Source: A07HB70 sp964512675 (lineage in GTDB: Archaea > Halobacteriota > Halobacteria > Halobacteriales > Haloferacaceae). From it: a stretch of DNA of 62,330 bases. Location of the stretch: contig CAZEJR010000013.1 of NCBI GenBank assembly GCA_964512675.1, positions 1 to 62,330 of the forward strand. The letters are read 5' to 3'. Below are positions 26,179 to 35,489 of this stretch, one piece after another. The translations under genes and the position numbers were made by a program. The notes under the pieces are model-generated. The model ran no database searches and was not told the origin of the DNA. It saw only the letters and a program-made list of their open reading frames with translations. Positions within the stretch are counted from its first letter, which is position 1; the number at the start of each line of letters is the position of its first letter.

Positions 26179-29100
26179 CGGCCGGCGGTCGTCGCTCGCG
26201 GCGCTTCGACGGCTGCCGTGTCGGGGGCCCGAACGGCGGACTGGTTCTGGACGGTCACCGACCCGCCCTCGCCGAACAGCGGTTGAGTGCGCCGGGTCAG
26301 TTCGACCTCGACCGGCTCGTCGGAGGCCCCGACCACGTTCTCCTCTGGCACGTCGACCTGTCTCTGGAACGTGGTGACGTTACCGCCCTCGAACTCGACG
26401 CCGCCGGTGAGGTTGTACGGACCCTGTGCGCGGATAGACGTGTTCGTGTACCCGTCGTCGGGGCCGACGGCGTCGTAGCCGGTGGTCGCGTACGGCAGTG
26501 TCATGGTGAACTCGCCGTTCTCGTCGGCCTGCACCCGCTGTGTGTAGGTAAACGTCGTGTTCGTCTGCGGGATGTACAGCGGCACCTCGGCGGTGACGTT
26601 CGCGTTCGGCTGTGCGCCGCTGCCCTCGATACGCGCGCCGGGGACGCGCTCGAACGTCTTCACGTAGCTCGGCGGGCTGGCGTCGAGCGCGCTCGCTGCG
26701 TCCGGCCGGATCGCGTACGTCGCCCGGGCCTGCCCGCGGAGCGCACGGTACTGCCGGACGTCGGTCGCGGCGTTCTCGCTCACGTCGACCAGGCGGTAGT
26801 GTTCGAGCGCCGGCACCCGCTCGCTCGGGAACGCCCCGAGGCCGCCGACCTGTGCGGTGCTGTCGTTCTGGACGTACGCACGGGCCTCCGCCATCGTCTG
26901 GAACTGCTTTATCATCCGACCGTCGCTCGGCGTGCCGTTCACGACGACGGTCTGCCCGCGGAACTGCGTCTCGCGGGGCTCCCAGTCGACGACGACCGGC
27001 TGTGGCGCCTGGGCGCTCCCGTGGTAGTAGTACAGCCGCGTCATCTGACTCTCGTAGAACCGCTGGTCACGGACCTGCGTCCGGGAGACGAGCTGCGAGC
27101 CGCCGGCCTGGCCCTGGCGCACGCCGTACACGGTCTCGAGGAAGTCCGAGCGCGAGACGTCCGACCGGTCGTAGAACACCACGGGTGCGCCGAACTTCGA
27201 CCCCGGCGTCGCCATCTGCCAGTCGACCATCACGTATCGGGTCCGCTCGCCCTCTGTCGACTGGGCCGCGAGCGTCTCCTGTGCGGCGGACTCGTTCGGC
27301 GCGAGCAGGTAGTTCGCGGCCTCGGTCGCGCCCTGCTGGAACGGGTTGGCGTTCGGCACGCGCTCCGCACCGACGGTGATCCAGTGGCCGTAGTCCCACC
27401 ACGACTGGACACCGTATGTGCCAGCCGGGTACCCGAAGTCGTCGGCGCGGTCGTAGCTGCCGTAGTAGCCGAACTCGTCGGCGTTTCCTGCGCCGCCGAG
27501 GTCACCCTCCCGCGGCGTGTTGTTCGCCATCCACCCGAGACTCTCCTGCCACTCGGTGTAGCCGCCCGGACCGTTCTGACTGCCAGCGGTCCAGACGGTC
27601 CGCGTCTCGGCCACCTGCCCGCCCTGCCCGCCGACCGACAGCGGCCACAGGAGGCCAGGGGTGACGACGAGCATGATCACCAGCGCGACGGTCAACACCT
27701 GGTAGAGTTCGACGTTCTCGACCGTCTCGACGAGCGAGTCGACGTCGAGGTAGCCCAGCACCTCGCCCAGCAGGTAGGCGTTCATGATCGCCACCGCCGG
27801 CGCGAGGTAGTAGTTGAACCGCACCTGCGTGAACGCCGCCGCGGTGAGAAAGCCGGCCCAGATCAGGACGAACAGCCGCTCGGAGTCGTACGCCCGCAGG
27901 ACCGTCGCGCCGATCAGGAGCGTGGCGACGAGCGCGAGGCCGACGATCTCGGAGACGGTGCCGAACTGCTCCGCGACGAAGACGAACGGCGCGGGGACGA
28001 GGTAGAGCAGCGCGATCAGGATCAGGCCGACGATCGCGTATATCGTCCCGCGCCCCTGGTCGCCGCGGAGGAGCGGCTTCGTCGCGATCCAGATGGCGGC
28101 TGCGACGGCGGTAAAGAGGGTGAACCCGTAGTCCGCGAGGATGCGGCCGACGCGGTCGGCCTCGCCGGTCGCGGTGACGAAGCCGGCCTGCCGGAGTGTC
28201 GACGGCGCGAGGTACGGCTGGGCCTCGCCGATCGTCCGGAGCTCCGCACCTGCACTGAATCCGACGACGCTACGGAGATTGCCCGCAATCGATCCGAGGA
28301 AGTCCGGCAAGACGAGTCCGAGGAGTCCGACTGCCACCAAGGTGCCACCGTACGAGGCGAGGATGAACAGGTCACGGTCGAGGTCACGGGACTCAAAGAA
28401 GCGAGAGAGCCCGGCCAGCACGACTGCCGTGGCGGCGACACCGAACGGGAGCACGACCTGGAGCGCGGAGAAGTCGGTCGGGCTCGGCGAGACCTGGTAG
28501 AACGGAATCAGCATCGTCAGTCCGGTCACGGTCATCGCGACGGCGCTCACGAACGCGGCGTGTTCGGGGGGCTGACCCGCGGTGTGCTCGGCGGTGACGT
28601 GGTCGCTCGTCAGCTTGATCAGCACGTAGACACCGAAGATACCGACCAGCAGGACCCCCGGCGGCCAGACCCACATGTACATCGCGACCGCGAAGCCCGC
28701 AGCCGCCGCCGTGACAGCCGGCCAGCGGAGCGCCTCCCAGTCGCGGTCGACGACCAGTTCCCAGACCGGGCGTTCGCGCGCCGCCACGCCGAGCGCGACG
28801 AGGAGCGCGAACGCGGCCACCCCCATGAAGAACGGCTCCGCACCGTTGTGGTCCGCGAAGCCGACGAGGGTGCGCTGGAGGAAGGTGCCGGGGAGGAGCG
28901 CGAGGACGGCGACGCCGAAGAGCGCGGCGCCACGCCCGGCGATCCGGCGGGCGATGAGGAAGGTGGGGACGACCGCGAGCGCCCCGAAGACCGCGGGAGC
29001 GACGAGGAGCGTCTGGCGGATAACCTGGTCCGACGGCGAGCCGAGGCCGACGACCAGCGCCGCCGTCGCGACGAGCTGGTCGTACAGCGTGCCGAACTGC

Positions 29101-29366
29101 CCGGCGCTCGTCCCGTACGGGAAGTACGTCCACGGGTCGAACGGCATCGTCGCCGGCCAGTTGCGAACCGTGTAGTTCACCTGCCGGAGGTGGTACCAGG
29201 CGTCGTTGCCCGAGAACACCACCTGGCCGTCGCGCACGAACGCGTCGTAGGCCTGGAGACGGACCCACAGCATGAACGCGAACACGACCGCGAGCGCGGG
29301 GATATGGTAGTAGTCGTCGAAGAGGTCTAAGACGGACTGGCCGTCCGTCTGGTCCTCGTCAGGCAT
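26175..29366 (-). CDS. aglB: Dolichyl-phosphooligosaccharide-protein glycotransferase AglB
   Basis: 1063 residues, full length for the archaeal STT3 family. About 13 N-terminal membrane segments hold the acidic catalytic loop (FSGNDAWYHLRQVNYT, about 49-64). The soluble domain carries the WWDYG motif at about 656-660 (SWWDYGHWITV), which recognises the acceptor Asn-x-Ser/Thr. A beta-rich C-terminus with many sequons ends RAPDTAAVEAPRATTAGR. It transfers the dolichol-linked glycan to S-layer and other exported proteins on the outside of the membrane. The gene has its own promoter and is followed by the overlapping DUF368 gene. Confidence 0.97.
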   Translation of the reverse strand: MPDEDQTDGQSVLDLFDDYYHIPALAVVFAFMLWVRLQAYDAFVRDGQVVFSGNDAWYHLRQVNYTVRNWPATMPFDPWTYFPYGTSAGQFGTLYDQLVATAALVVGLGSPSDQVIRQTLLVAPAVFGALAVVPTFLIARRIAGRGAALFGVAVLALLPGTFLQRTLVGFADHNGAEPFFMGVAAFALLVALGVAARERPVWELVVDRDWEALRWPAVTAAAAGFAVAMYMWVWPPGVLLVGIFGVYVLIKLTSDHVTAEHTAGQPPEHAAFVSAVAMTVTGLTMLIPFYQVSPSPTDFSALQVVLPFGVAATAVVLAGLSRFFESRDLDRDLFILASYGGTLVAVGLLGLVLPDFLGSIAGNLRSVVGFSAGAELRTIGEAQPYLAPSTLRQAGFVTATGEADRVGRILADYGFTLFTAVAAAIWIATKPLLRGDQGRGTIYAIVGLILIALLYLVPAPFVFVAEQFGTVSEIVGLALVATLLIGATVLRAYDSERLFVLIWAGFLTAAAFTQVRFNYYLAPAVAIMNAYLLGEVLGYLDVDSLVETVENVELYQVLTVALVIMLVVTPGLLWPLSVGGQGGQVAETRTVWTAGSQNGPGGYTEWQESLGWMANNTPREGDLGGAGNADEFGYYGSYDRADDFGYPAGTYGVQSWWDYGHWITVGAERVPNANPFQQGATEAANYLLAPNESAAQETLAAQSTEGERTRYVMVDWQMATPGSKFGAPVVFYDRSDVSRSDFLETVYGVRQGQAGGSQLVSRTQVRDQRFYESQMTRLYYYHGSAQAPQPVVVDWEPRETQFRGQTVVVNGTPSDGRMIKQFQTMAEARAYVQNDSTAQVGGLGAFPSERVPALEHYRLVDVSENAATDVRQYRALRGQARATYAIRPDAASALDASPPSYVKTFERVPGARIEGSGAQPNANVTAEVPLYIPQTNTTFTYTQRVQADENGEFTMTLPYATTGYDAVGPDDGYTNTSIRAQGPYNLTGGVEFEGGNVTTFQRQVDVPEENVVGASDEPVEVELTRRTQPLFGEGGSVTVQNQSAVRAPDTAAVEAPRATTAGR

Positions 29367-29387
29367 TACCCCTGACGACCAGCAAAA

Positions 29388-29401
29388 CGCGGATAAGCCT
29401 T
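29388..29401 (-). promoter_or_regulatory. aglB promoter box shared with aglG
   Basis: Read on the minus strand this is AAGGCTTATCCGCG, ending 22 nt before the aglB ATG (29366). Its CTTAT core is a TATA-like box. The same 14 bases with one change precede aglG at 30796-30809. Confidence 0.6.
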
Positions 29402-29432
29402 GTGTGTTTGCTCGTTAGCCCGTTGCGATTTA

Positions 29433-30746
29433 TCACCAGGTCAGTCCTTCGTACACGATCCCCTCGCGCCGCTCGATCACCCGCCGTCCGTCGACGACGA
29501 CCGGGGTCGACATCGCGTCGAACTCGGCGTCGAGGTCGGCGTACCCGGGCCAGTCGGTACAGACACAGGCGGCAGCCGCACCGTCGAGCGCCTCGCCGGG
29601 CGCCTCGACGCAGGTCAGGTCGGGCAGTACCACCCGAGCGTTCTCGGCTGCGACAGGGTCGTGGGCGACCACCTCCGCGCCGCGCTCGCGGAGCCCATGG
29701 ATCACCGGGAAGGCTCGCGAGTTGCGTACGTCGTCGGTGCCGGGTTTGAACGCGAGGCCGAGGACCGCCACGCGCTCGCCGGCGACGTCGACGTGGCGGT
29801 CTAGGAGGGCGAGGAGGCGTTCGGGCTGGCGGCCGTTCACCTCGACCGCGGCCCGGAGGAGTTCGGGGTCGTAGTCGACCTGCCGGGCCGATTGTATAAG
29901 AGCTTTGACATCTTTCGGAAAGCAACTCCCCCCCCAGCCCAGACCGCTCCGCAGGAACTGCGCGCCGATCCGGTCGTCCAGTCCGACCGCCTCTGCGACC
30001 TCGTAGGCGTCGATACCGTACTCCTTGCAGACGTTGCCGATCTCGTTGATCAGGCTCACCTTCGTCGCGAGGAAGGCGTTGTTCGCGTACTTGATCAGCT
30101 CCGCGGCCCGGCGGCTGGTCTCGACGACAGACGGGTCGGCAGCGTCGACGAGCGGGGCGTAGACCTCGTGGAGCGCCGCGAGGCTCCTGTCGTCGCCGTC
30201 GGCGGTTCCGAACACCAGCTTGTCCGGATCGCGGAAGTCCGCGACCGCCGACCCCTCGCGCAGGAACTCGGGGTTGACCGCGAGGCCGACCGTCTCGCCG
30301 ACGACGGTGCCAGCCGATCCCAGTGCCGGCGCGACGACCTCCTCGGCGGTGCCGGGCACGACCGTACTCTTGACGACGACGACGGGGTAGTCGTCCCGGT
30401 CGGCGACGACCGGCGCGAGCGAGCGTACGCCCGCCTCGACGTACGACGTGTCGACGCTCCCGTCCTCGCGCGAGGGCGTCGGGAGCGCGAGGAAGACGAC
30501 CGCCGCGTCGTCGAGGTCCTCGTAATCGGTCGTCGCGCGCAGTCGGGCCGTCCCGTCCGCCCCGGCGTGCGTGGCGACGATGTCGTCGAGGCCAGGCTCC
30601 TCGACCCCCGGTCGACCGTCGTTCAGCGCCGCCACGACGTCCTCGTCGACGTCGACGGCGGTCACGTCGTGGCCGACGTCGGCGAGACAGGCCGCGAGCG
30701 TGGTCCCGACGTAGCCGCTGCCGACGACGCCAACGTGCATACGCAT
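29433..30746 (-). CDS. aglM: UDP-glucose 6-dehydrogenase (AglM-like)
   Basis: 437 residues of the UDP-glucose/GDP-mannose dehydrogenase family. The NAD-binding motif is GVVGSGYVGTTLAACLADVGHDV at the N-terminus. The middle domain has AELIKYANNAFLATKVSLINEI, the catalytic Cys is at about 275 (GWGGSCFPKDV), and the C-terminal domain has LGLAFKPGTDDVRNSRA. It oxidises UDP-glucose to UDP-glucuronate, the donor for uronic acids of haloarchaeal N-glycans. ATGs at 30746 and 30740 are both possible starts. It is divergent from aglG across 83 nt. Confidence 0.9.
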   Translation of the reverse strand: MRMHVGVVGSGYVGTTLAACLADVGHDVTAVDVDEDVVAALNDGRPGVEEPGLDDIVATHAGADGTARLRATTDYEDLDDAAVVFLALPTPSREDGSVDTSYVEAGVRSLAPVVADRDDYPVVVVKSTVVPGTAEEVVAPALGSAGTVVGETVGLAVNPEFLREGSAVADFRDPDKLVFGTADGDDRSLAALHEVYAPLVDAADPSVVETSRRAAELIKYANNAFLATKVSLINEIGNVCKEYGIDAYEVAEAVGLDDRIGAQFLRSGLGWGGSCFPKDVKALIQSARQVDYDPELLRAAVEVNGRQPERLLALLDRHVDVAGERVAVLGLAFKPGTDDVRNSRAFPVIHGLRERGAEVVAHDPVAAENARVVLPDLTCVEAPGEALDGAAAACVCTDWPGYADLDAEFDAMSTPVVVDGRRVIERREGIVYEGLTW

Positions 30747-30795
30747 CGGAAGTCGGACGGACGCAATCAGCCTTCGGGTCCCATGGCGAGACGAG

Positions 30796-30809
30796 AAGGC
30801 TTATTCGCG
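30796..30809 (+). promoter_or_regulatory. aglG promoter box shared with aglB
   Basis: AAGGCTTATTCGCG, ending 21 nt before the aglG ATG. It differs by one base from the aglB box and has almost the same spacing, so both genes may respond to the same basal factors or regulator. Confidence 0.6.
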
Positions 30810-30829
30810 TCTCGCCAGACCACCCGCCG

Positions 30830-31780
30830 ATGAAAGTGTCCGTCGTCGTCTGCACGTACGCGATGGACCGCTACGACGCGTTCTCGGCGGCGGTCGAGAG
30901 TATCCTCGAACAGACCCACGAACCCCTGGAGCTGGTCCTCGTCGTCGACGGCAACCCGGCGGTGTACGACCGGGTCGTCGAGGACTTCGGGGACGCCGAC
31001 GAACGCGGCGTCCACTCTGTGACACTCCACGACAACGACGAAAATCGGGGGATCTCGTACTCGCGGACGAAGGGCGGCGAGCTGGCCTCGGGTGAGATCG
31101 TCGCGTTCATCGACGACGACGCCGTCGCGGAGCCGGACTGGGTCGAGCGGCTCGTCGAGGTGTACGAGACGACCGGCGCGATTGCGGTCGGCGGGGACGT
31201 CCGTCCGGACTGGCAGACCGAGAAGCCCGACTTCTTCCCCGAAGAGTTCTACTGGCTCGTCGGCTGTGTCGAGCCGGACTTCGCCGAAGACGGCGAGGAG
31301 GTCAGGAACACGTACGGCTCGAACATCTCGTACCGTCGCGAGGCGTTTCTTCAGGTCGGCGGATACGACCCGAACACGGGCCGGAAGGGCGACAAGCACA
31401 TTCAGGCACACGAGGCGCCCGTGGGGGTACGACTGCTTCGTGAATACGGCAAGGGGATGGTGTTCACCGCCGAGGCGGTGGTCCACCACACGCTGTTCGA
31501 CTACCGCGGCGACTTCCGGTGGCTCGTCGCGCGGTCGTTCTGGCAGGGGTACTCGAAGCGGGTGTTCGATCTTTTGTATCCAGATGCATCTGGCGACGAG
31601 ACCGAGTACCTGTGGTGGTTACTCGGCGAGCGCGTTCCAAGGCGGGTCCGGGGATTCTTTCGCCGACCGTCGCCGCCGGCGGTCGAACAGATCGTCGCAA
31701 TCTTCGTGTTTACCGCCGCCGTTGGACTCGGGTACCTCAGCGCCGTCGTCCGACCACCGAGTGACCGTGTAACTGACTGA
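30830..31780 (+). CDS. aglG: AglG-type glycosyltransferase (GT2)
   Basis: 316 residues. The N-terminus MKVSVVVCTYAMDRYDAF is typical of AglG, and a GT-A fold follows with the metal-binding acidic cluster AFIDDDAV (about 92-99). It also contains NTYGSNISYRREAFLQVGGYD and, at the C-terminus, one or two membrane segments (about 285-308). In Haloferax, AglG adds glucuronic acid to the dolichol-linked glycan; the sugar here is inferred from similarity and from the neighbouring aglM. It acts at the cytoplasmic face of the membrane. Confidence 0.85.
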   Translation: MKVSVVVCTYAMDRYDAFSAAVESILEQTHEPLELVLVVDGNPAVYDRVVEDFGDADERGVHSVTLHDNDENRGISYSRTKGGELASGEIVAFIDDDAVAEPDWVERLVEVYETTGAIAVGGDVRPDWQTEKPDFFPEEFYWLVGCVEPDFAEDGEEVRNTYGSNISYRREAFLQVGGYDPNTGRKGDKHIQAHEAPVGVRLLREYGKGMVFTAEAVVHHTLFDYRGDFRWLVARSFWQGYSKRVFDLLYPDASGDETEYLWWLLGERVPRRVRGFFRRPSPPAVEQIVAIFVFTAAVGLGYLSAVVRPPSDRVTD

Positions 31781-31841
31781 TAGAATATCCGCGAGGGATC
31801 GAAACGGGGGTCTTTTTCACGCTGATTGTCCGACTAAGGAT

Positions 31842-32825
31842 ATGCAGACGTTGGTTACGGGTGGGGCCGGGTTCATCGGTGGCCACCTCGCAGCCGCCTT
31901 CCTCCGTGACGGTCACGACGTCGTGGCGTTAGACTCGCTACACCCGTTCTACGATGTCGGGCTAAAGCGTCGGAACGTCGAACGATGTCACGACATAGCG
32001 GCGGATACGGGCGTCGACTTCCGACTGGCCGAAGGCGACATAAGAGATCAGTCGGTGGTGGATCGGCTCGTCGCCGGATCCGACTACGTGTTCCACAACG
32101 CAGCACAGGCGGGTGTCCGGGCCAGCGTCGACGAGCCCCGCCGGGTTGACGATGTCAACGCCGGCGGCACGGTCTCCGTGCTAGAGGCAGCTCGAAAGAC
32201 ATCCGTCGAACGAGTTGTCTGTGCTGGTTCGTCGTCTGTGTACGGTCGCCCGGAGTATCTCCCCTACGACGAAGCCCATCCCACGACGCCGGTCAGCCCC
32301 TACGGGGTCTCGAAGCTCGCCTCGGACCACTACGCTCGCGTCTATCACGAGATTCACGGCGTCCCGACAGTCGTCCTGCGCTACTTCACCGTGTACGGGC
32401 CGCGAATGCGGCCAGACATGGCGATCAGCAACTTCGTCTCGCGGTGCGAGAACGGTGAGCCGCCGGTCGTGTACGGCGACGGCTCGCAGACCCGCGACTT
32501 CACCTACGTCGACGACGTGATACAGGCCAACCGGGCGCTGGTCGACAACGCGGTCGCCGACGGGCAGGTAATAAACGTCGGGAGCGGCGACCGGATATCT
32601 ATCGCCGACCTCGCTGAGGTCGTCCGGGATCTGATCGACCCCGACCTGCCGGTAGTCTTCGACGACCGCCACGACGCCGACGCCGACCACACCCACGCGG
32701 ACATCGGTCGTGCGCGCGATCTACTAAACTACGATCCCGCGTACTCGATCCGCGAGGGTGTCAGTGCGTTCGTCTCGTGGTACGAGCGAAATCGGGACTG
32801 GTACGAACCGCTCGTCTACGCCTGA
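31842..32825 (+). CDS. NAD-dependent epimerase/dehydratase (extended SDR)
   Basis: 327 residues. NAD motif TGGAGFIGGHL (about 6-16), catalytic triad region SSSVYG and YGVSK (Tyr154, Lys158), then RYFTVYGPRMRPDMAI and DFTYVDDVIQAN. The segment SLHPFYDVGLKRRNVE resembles UDP-glucuronate or UDP-glucose 4-epimerases, so it probably interconverts hexuronic acid or hexose nucleotides for the glycan. The exact sugar is uncertain. A T-rich promoter-like stretch (TCTTTTTC) lies about 28 nt before the ATG. Confidence 0.85.
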   Translation: MQTLVTGGAGFIGGHLAAAFLRDGHDVVALDSLHPFYDVGLKRRNVERCHDIAADTGVDFRLAEGDIRDQSVVDRLVAGSDYVFHNAAQAGVRASVDEPRRVDDVNAGGTVSVLEAARKTSVERVVCAGSSSVYGRPEYLPYDEAHPTTPVSPYGVSKLASDHYARVYHEIHGVPTVVLRYFTVYGPRMRPDMAISNFVSRCENGEPPVVYGDGSQTRDFTYVDDVIQANRALVDNAVADGQVINVGSGDRISIADLAEVVRDLIDPDLPVVFDDRHDADADHTHADIGRARDLLNYDPAYSIREGVSAFVSWYERNRDWYEPLVYA

Positions 32826-32826
32826 C

Positions 32827-33582
32827 TCATTCGTCTGCCCCGGGACTAACTGGCACGTTCTCGTCTTCTCGCTCCGCGAGCAGCCGCTCTTCGGCAGCGT
32901 CGCGGTCCTCCGGATATCCGATGTCCGTCCGCCACCCCTCGAGTTCGATGGCATCGATGGTTCGGCCCGAGCGGATGAGTAGGTCGATAGCCTCACTGAT
33001 CTCGTACTCGCCGCGGTTCGACGGCTGAACGAGCTTGCAGGCGTGGAAGATGGCCGGAGTGACGGTGTAGAACCCGGTCATGACGAGGTTCGACGGCGGA
33101 TCCTCCGGCTTCTCCACCACCTCGACGATCTCGCCGTAGTCGTTTGTCACGCAGACCCCGTACCGAGACGCGTCCTCCCAGGGAACTTCTTCGACGAGGA
33201 AGGCGGCGTCCGCGCGGTCTTCCCGCTGTCGGCTGACCACGTCACCGAGATTCGCCCGAAAGACGTTGTCGCCGAGCATCAGCATGAACTCGTCCTCGAC
33301 GTGGTCCTCGGCGGTGAGAAGCGCGTGAGCCAGGCCCTTCTGCTCGCGCTGGTGGGTGTACGTGATGGGCACCCCTCGGAACTCGTCGTCGTAGTGGCTG
33401 ATGATGTCCTGTTTGCGGTAGCCGACGACGACGACGAGTTCGTCGGCCCCCAGGTCGACCAGTTGTTCGAAGCAATACGTGAGAATGGGCTTTCCGGCGA
33501 CCTCGACCATTCCCTTCGGCTTGTTCTCGGTGAGGGGACGGAGACGGGTGCCTTCGCCGGCGGCGAGCACGACAGCTTGCAT
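32827..33582 (-). CDS. aglF: Sugar-1-phosphate nucleotidyltransferase (AglF-like)
   Basis: 251 residues. The N-terminus MQAVVLAAGEGTRLRPLTE with ENKPKGMVEVAGKPIL is the nucleotide-binding signature, and LMLGDNVF is the metal-site Asp motif. It lacks the left-handed beta-helix of longer bifunctional enzymes. AglF makes UDP-sugar, most likely UDP-glucose from glucose-1-phosphate, feeding AglM. It is convergent with the SDR gene, their stops 1 nt apart. A decayed relative lies at 52032-52310. Confidence 0.9.
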   Translation of the reverse strand: MQAVVLAAGEGTRLRPLTENKPKGMVEVAGKPILTYCFEQLVDLGADELVVVVGYRKQDIISHYDDEFRGVPITYTHQREQKGLAHALLTAEDHVEDEFMLMLGDNVFRANLGDVVSRQREDRADAAFLVEEVPWEDASRYGVCVTNDYGEIVEVVEKPEDPPSNLVMTGFYTVTPAIFHACKLVQPSNRGEYEISEAIDLLIRSGRTIDAIELEGWRTDIGYPEDRDAAEERLLAEREDENVPVSPGADE

Positions 33583-33636
33583 GCTCCCTACGTGAATACG
33601 TCGTAATAAATATCTTCAGTCAGCCGGCGGGTCGTG

Positions 33637-34698
33637 TCAGCCCAGCCGGCGACGAAGCGCCGAAATGTGACGCACTACGGGAGGCGGAGCGAATCGCTTG
33701 ATTGCCGCCTCAGCGGTCAGGACGGCGAGCACGCGACAGTTGTAGACCGTCTGATCACTGTGTGTGAACACGGCCCGCGTGGCGCGGGTGGCCTCCCCGA
33801 ACGCACCGGTGACGAGCTTCGACGCTGCCAGCCGCGAGACGACCCGCGCGAAGTACCGCTGGATCCGTCGTTCCCCCTCGGTCCGGTCGAACCACTCGTG
33901 GTACGTCGGTCGCCACTTGTCGACGAACTGGCTCACGCCCTCGATCCGTGCGTCGGTGTTCGTCATCATGCTGTCGGCGAACTCGTTGCGGGCGACGACG
34001 AGAGGCTCGTCGACCGTCAGAGCCTCGTAGCTCTCGGCGGCGAGCGCCATCCACACGTCGTGGTCCACGGAGGATCGAAGGCTCTCGTCGAACCCACCAA
34101 CCGACGCCAGGATCTCCCGATCGAACAGGAAAGACGACTGGAGTGTCGACGGTCCGTCCCGACGGATCGCCTCGGCGAGGCTTCCCTCGTTTTCGGGAGG
34201 CACGATAGACGCGACAGCGCCGTCCTCTCGGCTCTCGACCGCACAGTAGACGACAGCGATCCGGTCGCGCCGGGGGGCTGGTACGCGCTGGAACCGTTCG
34301 ACACCCCGTGCCACCCGGTCCGGCTTCCATTCATCGTCGTCGTCGAGGTAGGCGACGTACCGACCGGACGCCAGCGCGAGCGCGGTGTTTCGCGCCCCAG
34401 AGAGGCCGTGGTTTGCCGCGTGTCGAACGTACCGGACGTCGTCGTAGCCGGCTTCGGTCAGCCAGTCGCGGACGCCGCTGTCGGTCCCGTCTTCGACGAC
34501 GATCAGCTCCAGCGGCTCGTACGTCTGCTCGAGAACACTCTCGATCGCCCGGGTCGCCTCGGCGAACCGGTCGTAGGTGGTGACGACTGCGGTCACGAGT
34601 GACCGCTCCGTGGTCGAGACGGTATCGTCGATCCGTCCGCCACCGGTGTCGATGGCGAGGTCGTGAGCCTCCGGCGTGGGAAACGCGGCGTCGGTCAT
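33637..34698 (-). CDS. Glycosyltransferase family 2
   Basis: 353 residues. GT-A domain: VTAVVTTYDRFAEATRAIESVLEQTY, then LIVVEDGTDSG, GLSGARNTALALASGRYVAYLDDDDEW with the DxD-type acidic cluster, and SVDHDVWMALAAES. The C-terminal 80 residues are basic and may associate with the membrane. The sugar specificity is unknown. The ATG at 34698 overlaps the stop of the methyltransferase gene (ATGA), so both belong to one operon within the glycan island. Confidence 0.85.
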   Translation of the reverse strand: MTDAAFPTPEAHDLAIDTGGGRIDDTVSTTERSLVTAVVTTYDRFAEATRAIESVLEQTYEPLELIVVEDGTDSGVRDWLTEAGYDDVRYVRHAANHGLSGARNTALALASGRYVAYLDDDDEWKPDRVARGVERFQRVPAPRRDRIAVVYCAVESREDGAVASIVPPENEGSLAEAIRRDGPSTLQSSFLFDREILASVGGFDESLRSSVDHDVWMALAAESYEALTVDEPLVVARNEFADSMMTNTDARIEGVSQFVDKWRPTYHEWFDRTEGERRIQRYFARVVSRLAASKLVTGAFGEATRATRAVFTHSDQTVYNCRVLAVLTAEAAIKRFAPPPVVRHISALRRRLG

Positions 34699-35456
34699 CG
34701 ATCGCACACTACAGCGAGCCGCCGGCAGCGACGCTCGTCGGGGGCGTAGAGGTACCGTCGCTCGTAGAGTCGCCACAGTGCGTTCGTGATCGCGGGAGTG
34801 TTGATTATGAAGTGGTTTCCGCGACCGCCGAGCCCCAGCTCGAGGGCAGTGAGAACCTTCGACCGACGATCGAAAGGGACGAACTCGACGTGCGCGAAGT
34901 GCGGATCCAGCAGCGCCGACAGATCCTCCGAGGTGAAGTGTCGGTAGTGCTTGTCGTTCACCGGCTTGTTGGTGTGCGGAACCGTGACGACGAGTCGTCC
35001 GTCCGGGGCGAGTGTGTCTGTCACGGCGGCGACGAACGCCTCGCAGTCGTCCGGCGGGACGTGTTCCAGCACCTCGATACAGGTCGCGGCGTCGAAGCTC
35101 CGCTCTATCGGCTCCTCGACGACGTCTCGCACCTCGTAGTCGAGCCCGGGGTTCATACCTCGTGCCATCGCGACCGACCGCTCGGAGTAGTCGATACCGA
35201 GTGTACGGACGTCGGGATAGGCGGTTTCGACTTCGCGAAGAAATCGTCCGTCGCCACAGCCGACGTCGATCAGCGAGTCGAACTGGTGGTCCTCCAGTTG
35301 GTCCAGCACTACGCGCATCCCACCGAGGTAGTGTAGTCCCCAAGACCAGTACTCGACTTGGGTGAATCCGTCGTCGTCGATCCGGGGGAGGTAGTGATAC
35401 GGGAACTCGTATTGCGCCTGCTGGATGCGCTGTTCCTCGTCTGTGGCGTCGGCCAT
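34695..35456 (-). CDS. SAM-dependent methyltransferase of the glycan island
   Basis: About 253 residues. Motif I is LIDVGCGDGRFLREVE, motif II TLGIDYSERSVAMARG, and motif IV ATCIEVLEHVPPDD, a Methyltransf_11/23-type fold similar to UbiG-like sugar O-methyltransferases. Methylation of a glycan sugar (hexuronic acid methyl ester or O-methyl) is the natural guess from context. The start at 35456 (MADATDEEQ) is preferred over a GTG at 35474. Confidence 0.8.
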   Translation of the reverse strand: MADATDEEQRIQQAQYEFPYHYLPRIDDDGFTQVEYWSWGLHYLGGMRVVLDQLEDHQFDSLIDVGCGDGRFLREVETAYPDVRTLGIDYSERSVAMARGMNPGLDYEVRDVVEEPIERSFDAATCIEVLEHVPPDDCEAFVAAVTDTLAPDGRLVVTVPHTNKPVNDKHYRHFTSEDLSALLDPHFAHVEFVPFDRRSKVLTALELGLGGRGNHFIINTPAITNALWRLYERRYLYAPDERRCRRLAVVCDR

Positions 35457-35489
35457 CGACTTCGGTGGCGACACCTCAATCAGGGACGG

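Noticed and set aside
26283..29330. 1015-codon plus-strand frame antisense to aglB
   Set aside because: Shadow of aglB; no motif or plausible composition, while the minus strand has WWDYG and STT3 topology.
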